Shown here piece after piece: positions 19,147-27,058 of a stretch of 64,000 bases of DNA; position 1 is the first letter of the stretch, and the number at the start of each line of letters is the position of its first letter. Under the pieces are notes generated by a model. That model searched no databases. It was not told the DNA's origin and worked only from the letters and a program-made list of their open reading frames with translations. A program made the translations under genes and the position numbers. Source of the DNA: Rubellimicrobium rubrum (GTDB taxonomy: Bacteria > Pseudomonadota > Alphaproteobacteria > Rhodobacterales > Rhodobacteraceae); NCBI RefSeq assembly GCF_006152115.1, contig NZ_VDFU01000010.1, positions 62,001 through 126,000 on the forward strand, read 5' to 3'.

Positions 19147-21099
19147 ATGATCCGTCCCATTCCGCCGCAAGGCTGGCCCACTCATGGCGGCGAGATGGGT
19201 CAGCGCATCCGCACCCACGATTGGGCTAGCAGCCCCACAGGTGCTCTGGAGACCTGGAAGCAGAGCCTCAGGACGGCGGTGGACCTCATGCTGGCCAGCG
19301 GCTTTCCCACGGTGCTCCATCTCGGTCCAGGGGGCACGATCCTTTACAACGACGCGGCCATTCCGCTCCTGGGGAGCGGGCACCCTGCGGCCCTGGGCCG
19401 TTCCATCGGCGAGATCTGGCCCGAGGCGCGGTCTGGATGGGAGCCGGTGCTCAGGCGCAGCCTTGCTGGGGAAACCGTGATGCTGGCCAATTTGCCCCAT
19501 GCCATCTGGCGGGGCGGTCGGAAGGTAGACGGGTGGTTCACCTTCTCGTCGTATCCGTTGCGGGACGAGGACGGCACTGTTGCGGGCGTCAATATCGTCT
19601 TCATCGACACCACCGACCGCCTCGCGGCCGAGCGCCGACGTGACGAGGTGGAAGCCCGGCTGCGGGACAGCGAGGAGCGTTCCCGGATCATCGTGGAGAC
19701 GGCTCGGGATTATGCCATCTTCAGCACCGACCCCACGGGCCGCATCGAGACTTGGCCGCCGGGGGCGGAAGCAGTGTTCGGCTGGAGCGCAGAAGAGGTG
19801 CTTGGCCAACCTGTCGACATCACCTTCACGCCCGCGGACCGGGCCAAAGGGGTGCCCGACGAGGAACGGAGGCTAGCCGCTTCCCGAGGCTCGGCTGCTG
19901 ACGTGCGCTGGCACCAGCGCAAGGACGGCACGCAGGTGTTCATCGACGGCGTGACGCGCCCAATCACCGGCCCCGACCATGCGCTGCGAGGGTTCGTGAA
20001 GGTGGGCCAGGACGTGACCGATCGTCAGGCCATGGAGGCCGCGCTGCGGGAAAGCGAGGAGCGCTTCCGCCAGTATGGCGAGGCCTCCTCGGACGTATTG
20101 TGGATCCGGAACGCCGAGACGCTCGCGTTCGAGTACATCAGTCCTGCCTTTGAGGCCGTCTATGGCCTGAGCCGGACGGATCTGCTGACCGGCAACCAGG
20201 TCCGACGCTGGGCCGAACTGATCCATCCCGGCGACCGGGCCACGGCCTTGGACCATCTTCGTCGGGTCCGGGCGGGCGGGAGCCTGCTGAGCACCTTCCG
20301 CATCCAGCGGCCCGTCACGGGCGAAGCTCGCTGGATCCGCGACACGGGGTTCCCGCTCCTGGACGCTGGTGGCCGGGTTCAGCGCGTGGCCGGTATCGGG
20401 CATGACGCGACCGAGGAGGTGGAGCTCAACGACCGGCTTCGACTGCTGGTGGGGGAGCTTCAGCATCGTACGCGCAACCTCCTGGCCGTGGTCTCGGGGC
20501 TGAGCAAGAAGACCTTGGCCGGCAGTGGATCGCTGGAGGACTTCCGAGCGCGCTTCGGAGCCCGCCTGGACGCCTTGTCGCGCGTCAACAGCCTTTTGTC
20601 GCGCCTGGAGGACGGGCACCGCATTGCCTTTGACGAACTTCTTGGGGCTGAGCTTTCGGCCCACGGCGTAACCGACACAAAGACTCGATCATCACACGTG
20701 ACGCTGAAGGGACCACCGGGCATTCTCCTGCGGTCCTCCAGCGTGCAAACCTTTGCCCTGGCGCTTCATGAACTCACGACCAACGCTCTGAAGCATGGGG
20801 CCCTGTCCCAGCCCGGGGGATGGCTTGAGGTGCGGTGGAGGCTTCTGGATCATGGGCGCCATGAGAAGCGCCTCGAGGTCGTCTGGCGGGAAACCGGCAT
20901 TGCTGTTCGTGCCGACAACGATGACCACCCGCCCCGACGTGGCTACGGCCGGCACCTCATCGAGCAGGCGCTGCCCTATCAGCTCGGCGCCGAGACAGAC
21001 TACAAGTTGAGTTCCGAAGGTGTCCGTTGCATCATCACGGTGCCGCTCTCCTCCACCATGGCGGGGACGTCAGGAGAGGTGGACGAGCCAGATGGCTGA
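19147..21099 (+). CDS. PAS-containing HWE histidine kinase
   Basis: This 650-residue soluble kinase has three PAS domains (about residues 20-155, 165-295 and 300-430) and then an HWE transmitter: the phospho-accepting His in LQHRTRN, the N box HELTTNALKHGAL, and the WRE motif near the end. There is no membrane helix, so it senses a cytoplasmic signal or light/redox through a PAS-bound ligand. The second PAS ends [10 protein letters not shown], a module repeated in two other sensors of this window. It overlaps by eight bases a single-domain receiver, its likely partner. Confidence 0.93.
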   Translation: MIRPIPPQGWPTHGGEMGQRIRTHDWASSPTGALETWKQSLRTAVDLMLASGFPTVLHLGPGGTILYNDAAIPLLGSGHPAALGRSIGEIWPEARSGWEPVLRRSLAGETVMLANLPHAIWRGGRKVDGWFTFSSYPLRDEDGTVAGVNIVFIDTTDRLAAERRRDEVEARLRDSEERSRIIVETARDYAIFSTDPTGRIETWPPGAEAVFGWSAEEVLGQPVDITFTPADRAKGVPDEERRLAASRGSAADVRWHQRKDGTQVFIDGVTRPITGPDHALRGFVKVGQDVTDRQAMEAALRESEERFRQYGEASSDVLWIRNAETLAFEYISPAFEAVYGLSRTDLLTGNQVRRWAELIHPGDRATALDHLRRVRAGGSLLSTFRIQRPVTGEARWIRDTGFPLLDAGGRVQRVAGIGHDATEEVELNDRLRLLVGELQHRTRNLLAVVSGLSKKTLAGSGSLEDFRARFGARLDALSRVNSLLSRLEDGHRIAFDELLGAELSAHGVTDTKTRSSHVTLKGPPGILLRSSSVQTFALALHELTTNALKHGALSQPGGWLEVRWRLLDHGRHEKRLEVVWRETGIAVRADNDDHPPRRGYGRHLIEQALPYQLGAETDYKLSSEGVRCIITVPLSSTMAGTSGEVDEPDG

Positions 21100-21463
21100 T
21101 CTCCCGCCATGCCCCACCCTGGAGGGGTGTCGCGTGTTGGTGGTGGAGGACGACTTCGTCGTGGCCGAGGATCTGCAGGACGAGTTGGAGCAGCAGGGGG
21201 CCGAGGTGCTGGGTCCGGTGGCCACGGTGGAAGCAGCTCTGAGCCTCCTGGAGTCTGGTCCCCTTCCCGAGCGCGCCATCCTCGATGTCAACCTTCGAGG
21301 GACCATGGTCTTTCCCGTCGCTGATGCCCTGCGTGGGCGGGGCATCCCCTTCGTGTTCGTCACCGGCTACGACCATGCCGCCCTGCCCGCGGCCTACGCC
21401 GGCGTGAGCTGCTGCGAGAAGCCCACCGACATGCCAGCGCTGGTCCGACTGCTCATGGCGTAG
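21092..21463 (+). CDS. Single-domain response regulator
   Basis: ATG 21092 gives a 123-residue CheY-like receiver with no output domain. The acidic pair is in VVEDDFVV, the phosphorylated Asp in AILDVNLRG, the Thr in FVTGYD and the Lys in CCEKPTD. It overlaps the 3' end of the HWE kinase upstream, so the two are co-translated. Single-domain receivers paired with HWE kinases often act as phosphate sinks or relays toward general stress control; which applies here is unknown. Confidence 0.93.
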   Translation: MADLPPCPTLEGCRVLVVEDDFVVAEDLQDELEQQGAEVLGPVATVEAALSLLESGPLPERAILDVNLRGTMVFPVADALRGRGIPFVFVTGYDHAALPAAYAGVSCCEKPTDMPALVRLLMA

Positions 21464-21558
21464 ATCACGCCCGACCAGTCGGCCTCCGTCCCGTGCAATG
21501 CCGCATGGGAGTGATCGCAGCTCTACTCTGTTGCCCCGCCATGCTTTTGCGACAGAAC

Positions 21559-22668
21559 TCAGGGTAGGAGTACCTCGATGACGACCCGCAGGCCCTCGGG
21601 CGCATACTCACGAGAGGCGGTCATCTGCGCGTGACCGCTCAGGACGCGATCAAGAAGCTGGGAGCCAAAGCCATGTCGCGTCGGAGTTGCCACTGTAGGT
21701 CCTCCCCTCTCCGTCCAGCGCAGGCTCAGACACCGGCTGTCCGCGTCTTGCCTCAAAGACCAGCTCACCGCGAGCGATCCCTCCTGGACTGACATGGCGC
21801 CGTACTTGGCCGCGTTGGTCGTGAGCTCATGCACGACCAAGCCAAAAGGCACCGCGATCTCGGTGGGCAAGGTGACATCGGGTCCGTCGAGCCACACGCG
21901 ATGACCTGTCGCGTCGTCATAGGGGCCGAGCTCCGAGCAGAGCAGGAGTCGAAGGTCGGCCGTGTCGCTGCCGTCCTTGATGAGCAGGTCATGCGTGTTG
22001 GCCAGCGCCAGAAGACGGCCGTTGAACAGGTCCTCGAAGATCGTCAGGGACTCACAAGATCGGATCGTCAAGCGTGCGATCGCTTGGACCGTGGCCAGGG
22101 TGTTCTTCACGCGGTGGTGGGACTCGGAGACCAACATAGCCGCTCGCTGCTCGGCCTGCTTGCGCTCCGAGACGTCACGGGCCACGCACACCAGCCGCTG
22201 GACCTGGCCATTCTCGAGGACTGGTGCGACCGAGACGTCCCACCACGTCGGAGTCCCCCGCCCGCTTTGCGCCATGACCTCGAAGCGAGCAGGCCGACCC
22301 TCCCTTGCGGCGTCCAGCGCGCAACGCACAACTTCGGCGCTCTCGGCGGGCCAGAGCGAGACCCAGTCGCGGCCTGTCACATCGCCTGGTTCCCTGCTCT
22401 CCAGAGCGCTCAAGCCAGCGGCGTTGGTGTGGGACAGTCGTCCATCCAGTTCCACGACCATGATGCCGTCGGGCACGGCGTCGAACACCGAGCGCAGGAA
22501 TGCTACTGGCTCCTCGCGCCTGTCGGATCTGGCCATCCCTCCGGAACTCTCGACCTGCCGGCTCACAGCCGCTGAGGTCCGGTCAGGTCCAGACTCGGTC
22601 GAGGCCGACAGGGGAAACACCGGCGTAAAGAGATCCGAGAGCCCAGCAAGGTCGATATACTCCGTCAT
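21559..22668 (-). CDS. PAS-HWE histidine kinase
   Basis: The 369-residue protein has an N-terminal leader of about 45 residues, one PAS domain (about 50-165) and an HWE/HisKA_2 transmitter with the phospho-His in SHHRVKNTL, the N box HELTTNAAKYGAM and the WTE motif. It is soluble. Its start overlaps by four bases the stop of a Crp/Fnr regulator, so the regulator and kinase form a two-gene operon. No receiver lies next to it on this strand. Confidence 0.92.
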   Translation of the reverse strand: MTEYIDLAGLSDLFTPVFPLSASTESGPDRTSAAVSRQVESSGGMARSDRREEPVAFLRSVFDAVPDGIMVVELDGRLSHTNAAGLSALESREPGDVTGRDWVSLWPAESAEVVRCALDAAREGRPARFEVMAQSGRGTPTWWDVSVAPVLENGQVQRLVCVARDVSERKQAEQRAAMLVSESHHRVKNTLATVQAIARLTIRSCESLTIFEDLFNGRLLALANTHDLLIKDGSDTADLRLLLCSELGPYDDATGHRVWLDGPDVTLPTEIAVPFGLVVHELTTNAAKYGAMSVQEGSLAVSWSLRQDADSRCLSLRWTERGGPTVATPTRHGFGSQLLDRVLSGHAQMTASREYAPEGLRVVIEVLLP

Positions 22669-23438
22669 GCCTCATACCCGGTCCAGACTGGGTAAACACC
22701 GGGCAGCACCCGCTCGAAATGCTCGACCACTGCGTTGTGGCAGGCGCAGGCCGTGGCCTCCAGGGCAGCCCGATCAATCACGGTGATGCGCCCGCGGGAG
22801 TACGAGATCAGCCCCCGGGACTGCAGCGAGATCGCTGCACCGTTTACGGTCGAGCGCTGCACGCCCAGCATCTCGGCCAGGGACTCCTGGGTGAGCGGGA
22901 TCTGGCGCTGACCGACCCGGTCCTGCGCGGTGAGGAGCCAGCGGCAGAAGCGCGGCTCGAGACTGTGCAGCACGTTGCAGGCCACCGACTGGAGCACCTG
23001 CGCGATCATGCAATCAGCGTAGCGGGCGAAGGCATCCCGCAGGGTGGGTGAGTGGGACTTCAGCTCCTCGAGCTGCTCGGAGGCGATCCGCAGCGCCGAG
23101 CCACCGATCTGCACGACCGCTCGGGCGAAGGCCGGCTTATGGCCCAGCGAGACGATACCGCCAATGGCCCCTTCGCACCCCACAGTGGCCGTCTCGGCCA
23201 GAGCTCCGTCGGGCAGCGCCACCACAAGCGAGATCATGGTGCCTTCACAGGGGAAGTGACAGAAGCTGACATCGTCTCCTTCCTTGAACACCACCTGCCC
23301 GCGCCCAAGCGCAACCGGCGTCAGATGAGGTGCAAGAAGAGCAAAGTCCTGCTCCCGAAGTCCAGCCAGCAAGCGATTGGCGGGCGCCGCCCCGTCCACC
23401 ACTCGGCGTGCCTGTGCCGCCTGTCCAACCCATGCCAT
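22665..23438 (-). CDS. Crp/Fnr-family transcription regulator
   Basis: ATG at the complement of 23436-23438 gives 257 residues. A cyclic-nucleotide-binding-like beta barrel (ALGRGQVVFKEGDDVSFCHFP) is followed by the long dimer helix and a C-terminal winged HTH (LTQESLAEMLGVQRSTVNGA). It lacks the N-terminal cysteine cluster of FNR, so an Fe-S sensor is unlikely. The gene precedes and overlaps a PAS-HWE kinase. It is related to the next upstream gene, sharing the FCHFP/VHFPCD and LQSVACN blocks, so they are probably old duplicates. Confidence 0.88.
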   Translation of the reverse strand: MAWVGQAAQARRVVDGAAPANRLLAGLREQDFALLAPHLTPVALGRGQVVFKEGDDVSFCHFPCEGTMISLVVALPDGALAETATVGCEGAIGGIVSLGHKPAFARAVVQIGGSALRIASEQLEELKSHSPTLRDAFARYADCMIAQVLQSVACNVLHSLEPRFCRWLLTAQDRVGQRQIPLTQESLAEMLGVQRSTVNGAAISLQSRGLISYSRGRITVIDRAALEATACACHNAVVEHFERVLPGVYPVWTGYEA

Positions 23439-23612
23439 TGTTGCGCCTGTCCCTTCTTTGCGCAGGCGCACCGTCCGTAACGTCCAATGGCCTTTGTTGT
23501 TGCTGCCAGCATAGTGCTGCAGTTGCAGGATGTCTGTCTGCAAGCGGACATAAGCGAGGATTGTTCCTGAACTGTTCGGCCCGGCGTAGTGGCTTGCCCC
23601 CGGGCTCGGGCG

Positions 23613-24368
23613 TCAGGCGACGTCGGCGGAAAGCACGTCGGGCAGAACGTGTTCATAGTGCTTGCGCACAGCCAACTGACATCTGCAGGCCGCCTTCTCG
23701 AGACCCGCTCGGTCGAGCACGCGAACCCGGCCCCGGGCGTAACTGATCAGCCCACGGGCCTGAAACTCGGTCGCGGTCTTGGTCACATAGGTGCGTGTCG
23801 CCCCGAGCATCCGACTCAGATGCTCCTGTGTCAGCGGCAGTTCGGCATCGCCATGGCCGTTCTGGTAGGCCAGCAACTTGCGGGCCATGCGCTGCTCAAG
23901 GCTGTGGTGCTGGTTGCAGGCCACAGACTGGAGCAGCTGCGAGAGGAGGCAATCGGCGTAGCGAGCAAACGTGTCAGCCAGTCTTGTCGACTGCGCCTTG
24001 GCCGCATCAAGGGCCTCTACGTCGATGCGCCACGCGTCGCCCGGGATCTGGACCACCGCGCGTGCAAAGGCCGGCTTGGGACCGCGGCTCACAAGTCCAC
24101 CAACGGCGCCCTCACGGCCGATCAGCTCCGTTTCGGCGGACTGACCGTCGTTCCTCACCACATTGAGAGATACCAGGGTGTGGTCACAAGGGAAATGGAC
24201 GGAGCCGACGTCGTCACCTGGGTGGAACAGCGCTTCGCCCTGAACAAGCGACACTAACGACAAATGGGGCCAAAGAAGCGCCCGGTCCGCAGCCGAGAGC
24301 TTGACCAGCAAACCGCTGCGGCAGAGGACGTTGTCGCCTGTGGTTCTCGGGGGACCATTTGCCACCAC
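23613..24368 (-). CDS. Crp/Fnr-family transcription regulator
   Basis: The most likely start is GTG at the complement of 24366-24368 (or the next codon, also GTG), since AGGGGAGG lies just upstream; this gives 251 residues. The cNMP-like barrel (GEALFHPGDDVGSVHFP), dimer helix and HTH (LTQEHLSRMLGATRTYVTKT) are present. No FNR-type cysteine cluster exists. It lies 174 bases upstream of, and in line with, the related regulator, though separate transcription is possible. Confidence 0.85.
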   Translation of the reverse strand: MVANGPPRTTGDNVLCRSGLLVKLSAADRALLWPHLSLVSLVQGEALFHPGDDVGSVHFPCDHTLVSLNVVRNDGQSAETELIGREGAVGGLVSRGPKPAFARAVVQIPGDAWRIDVEALDAAKAQSTRLADTFARYADCLLSQLLQSVACNQHHSLEQRMARKLLAYQNGHGDAELPLTQEHLSRMLGATRTYVTKTATEFQARGLISYARGRVRVLDRAGLEKAACRCQLAVRKHYEHVLPDVLSADVA

Positions 24369-24629
24369 ACCTGCCTCCCCTCTTGAGGGCGTGCTCGCAA
24401 CGCCGACTTTGCCGCCCCCTGCCCTTGTTGGGTCTTCGCGCCGGGAGATATGGCGTGAGGCTTCTGTGTCCAGACTGTCAGCATGCCCAGAATGCGCGCC
24501 CCCGAAGCCGTCCAGATCCATTAGCCCATATAGTGAAGTCTGATCCGCATGTCCGGTGTACGACCGAGGCTGTTGGCGAAGCTAGGGCGGCGAAGAGTAT
24601 CTGAGCATAGGCTTGGGATTGGTTGCTTC

Positions 24630-25082
24630 TTAGTAGATGTAGCGGATCTGGTCGGTCCAGTACCGCTCCATGCGCTTGAGGGCGCGCGTGATCTCGTCCA
24701 TCGCGTCGGCATCGAGGATGGCGCGGGTGGTCAGCCCCTCGGCATGCGTGGCGAACAGCTTGGCCACGATGTCGCGCAACTTGCGGCCCTTGTCCGTAAG
24801 CTTGACCCGCACCGAGCGGCGGTCGATCTCGCTCCGCTGGTGGTGCATGTAGCCCAGGTCGACCAGCTTCTTGAGATTGTAGCTGACGTTCGAGCCCTGG
24901 TAGTAGCCGCGGGTCTTGAGTTCCCCGGCCGTGACCTCGTTGTCGCCGATGTTGAACAGCAAGAGGGCCTGGACGGGGTTCACGTCCAAGATGTTCAGCC
25001 TCTCGAACTCGTCCTTGATGACGTCGAGCAGCAGGCGATGAAGTCGTTCCACCAGCGTCAGCGCATCGAGATAGCTGCGCAT
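24630..25082 (-). CDS. ldtR: MarR-family regulator, LdtR-like
   Basis: The 150 residues from the ATG at 25080-25082 contain the conserved LdtR pattern: VERLHRLLLDVIKDEF, ALLLFNIGD, TRGYYQGSNVSYNLKKL and DRRSVRVKLT, ending MERYWTDQIRY. LdtR in Rhizobiales/Rhodobacterales controls cell-wall and stress genes as a winged-helix repressor. Relatives usually have 10-20 more residues before this Met; the frame is open further upstream, so the true start may be earlier. The decayed IS5-type sequence ends only about 100 bp upstream, which may have altered its promoter or N-terminus. Confidence 0.85.
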   Translation of the reverse strand: MRSYLDALTLVERLHRLLLDVIKDEFERLNILDVNPVQALLLFNIGDNEVTAGELKTRGYYQGSNVSYNLKKLVDLGYMHHQRSEIDRRSVRVKLTDKGRKLRDIVAKLFATHAEGLTTRAILDADAMDEITRALKRMERYWTDQIRYIY

Positions 25083-25189
25083 GAACGCGGCATCCCGGGC
25101 CGGGAGGATGGAATCGACGGGTGTCCGGACATTCGTGTCACAGGCTCCAGTCAGACACTTTGGTCTCAATTTAGAGGAGAATTTCCAAG

Positions 25190-25875
25190 ATGGGCTTAAC
25201 AGCGCCCAACAGAGCCTTGTGATCTGCTTCGGGCTGACGAGGGCGCGGCAGGGGGTCACATAGGCTTTGTAAATGTCGGCCCGGCGCTCGTAGCGGACAG
25301 CGAGGCGGCGGAAGCGGTTGAGCCAAGCCGAGGGTCTCTCGACACCCCATGTGTGCCGGCCCAGCCTCTCGCTCGTCTCCACGCACAGTCGGCCGATGCG
25401 GGGCGCGATGGATCGGGCGCGGCACTCCTTGCGGCAACGCCGGTGATCGTAGGCCTTACAGGCTGTGGAGCTTCTTGAGGCGTTTGCGGGGCCGCCCTCC
25501 GTCCGCCCTCCACGCCGGGCACCGCGTCGAGAGTGGGCGTCAGCATGAGGCTGTCGGGCCGGTTCGCGGGGCTCAGGCGGATCCCGAGCGGAGTGCCTCG
25601 TTGGTCGGCCACAAGGTGGCGCTTGCATCGCCCGCTTCGGCCCGCGATCTGTCGGGTCCGGACCGGTCTCGGCCCCACCTTTTTGCCACTATAAAGGCGC
25701 TGTCCAGGCTCGCCCGGCTCAGTCCAGGTGCCCCCCATCCAGCAGACGCTTGAGGAGCACGCGATGGAGCCCGGCCTAGGCGCAGCCTCCTGCCAATCCC
25801 GGAGCCTGCGCCAGCAAGTCATGCCCGAGCAGCACAGCTCGCGCGGCAGCATCTCCCGCGGAATAACCGAACGCC
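25190..25875 (-). pseudogene. IS5-family transposase remnant
   Basis: Pieces of an IS5-type DDE transposase can be read on the minus strand but in two frames. First comes REMLPRELCCSGMTCWRRLRDW, then a drifted middle with KRHLVADQRGTPLGI, and, after a frame change near 25470, KAYDHRRCRKECRARSIAPR and ERLGRHTWGVERPSAWLNRFRRL. The N-terminal part is missing and several frameshifts are present, so no transposase can be made. It lies just upstream of the LdtR-like gene. Confidence 0.75.
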
Positions 25876-26307
25876 CCTCCGCTTAGCTGGCCTAAATCTG
25901 CGTCGGGCGTGCCTGGGGTCTTTTGTGCTGGCGCAAGGTGATAGGCAGTTAGGGGGCGTCGCAGCCGCCGTGCCCCCCGGACGGCATGAAACCGGGCTGG
26001 CACCTTCACTGCCGCCTGATTGACTACTTGAGGGCACGAAACACCGCCGCAGACGCCCCCTCGGTATCTGGTGTGGAGACCTGCGCTTGGAAACGGAAAA
26101 GCGCAGGCTGACGGATCGTGAAGGAGCAACCCTGCAGCCTGCGTCAGAGTTGCATCGGTCGCCCCGCAGCTTACGCCGGGTCTGGACCGCCTCAAGAATG
26201 GGCAGTCGAGCTGGCTTGTTGCAGTTGGACGTGTCAGCTGAAGGACACTGCCATGGACGGACAGAATGACATCCGGCCCCGCCACTACAACCATCATTGC
26301 CTGAGTA
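25876..26307. other. Gap without recognisable gene
   Basis: About 430 bases between the decayed IS5 transposase and a DUF433 gene. Frames are open here and there, but none shows domain-like composition, a ribosome site or homology I recognise. The part nearest the IS may be further decayed element sequence. Confidence 0.5.
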
Positions 26308-26658
26308 TTAAGGTTGGCTGTTTGCCTGATGCTGATTGCGCAAGTGAGCCACGGGTTGCGGATGGTCGGGGTCGAGGAAGGTGACTCTGCTGTCACCATG
26401 TTCGGGCTGCGTGACCAGCATGCCTGGCACACGGTCCGCTCGGACCAGAGGCGCGCGTTGTGCGAGTTTGAGGGCATAATCGACGGCTGCGGCAAAGGCT
26501 TGTCGGGGGACGCGCGGATAGCGCCGGCACATCTCGTCCGGAGTGACTCCGGCCAGGATCATATCCACCACTCCCGCAACGGTGAGCTCGGTGCCGCGCA
26601 CCGTGGGACCGGAGCCTGAGTCCGAAGTCCGCGGATCAATCCATTCATGGCCGGACAT
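26308..26658 (-). CDS. DUF433 domain protein
   Basis: ATG at the complement of 26656-26658 with a good AAGAAGGAA site upstream gives 116 residues. The core has the DUF433 signature: GPTVRGTELTVAGVVDMILAGVTPDEMCRRYPRVPRQ in parts, a small winged-helix-like fold found in antitoxin-type and regulatory proteins. The C-terminal 35 residues are not conserved. DUF433 genes often sit next to a PIN-type toxin; none is seen beside this one, so it is a lone copy here. Confidence 0.75.
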   Translation of the reverse strand: MSGHEWIDPRTSDSGSGPTVRGTELTVAGVVDMILAGVTPDEMCRRYPRVPRQAFAAAVDYALKLAQRAPLVRADRVPGMLVTQPEHGDSRVTFLDPDHPQPVAHLRNQHQANSQP

Positions 26659-26721
26659 CTGATTTCCTTCTTTAGGCGAGTTCATCCACGGTAGCTCGCT
26701 CTCCAAGCACGGCCGGATCAA

Positions 26722-27058
26722 TCGGAATGATCGGCGGTATTACGCTTGGAACGCGGTATCCATTGAGGTTGGGCCTATAAACCATCGCGCTGAACAGAGC
26801 CGTTGTTGGGCCTCGGTTCACCGCGGTCATGCTCCTCGCTGATAAACGCGGAGCGGACGAGGTGGAGCATGGACCTGTGCCAATGGGTCGAGGGCCTGAT
26901 CAGGGACGCAACGGCGCAGGATGCGGAACGTGGTTCGCGGTGCTGGGTTCATGTGGAGGAGCGCTTGGCCGAGATGCGCCGTGGCACGCAGGCCAAGCAC
27001 CACTCACGTCTGCCGCAAGTTGGCCTACGTCATCCCAACTCCGCCGCCGTTCAGTTGC
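26722..27058. other. Intergenic region, possible small ORF
   Basis: About 340 bases between the DUF433 gene and the 3' end of a large hybrid kinase. One frame on the plus strand from ATG 26869 (after GAGGTGG) could encode 76 residues (MDLCQWVEGLIRD...), but it runs into the kinase gene and has no recognised domain. I do not annotate it as a gene. Confidence 0.4.

Noticed and set aside
26740-26790. EcfG-type promoter between the DUF433 gene and the kinase
   Set aside because: GGAAC is followed by GTT at 15 bases, shorter than the known spacing, and no gene is placed to use it.
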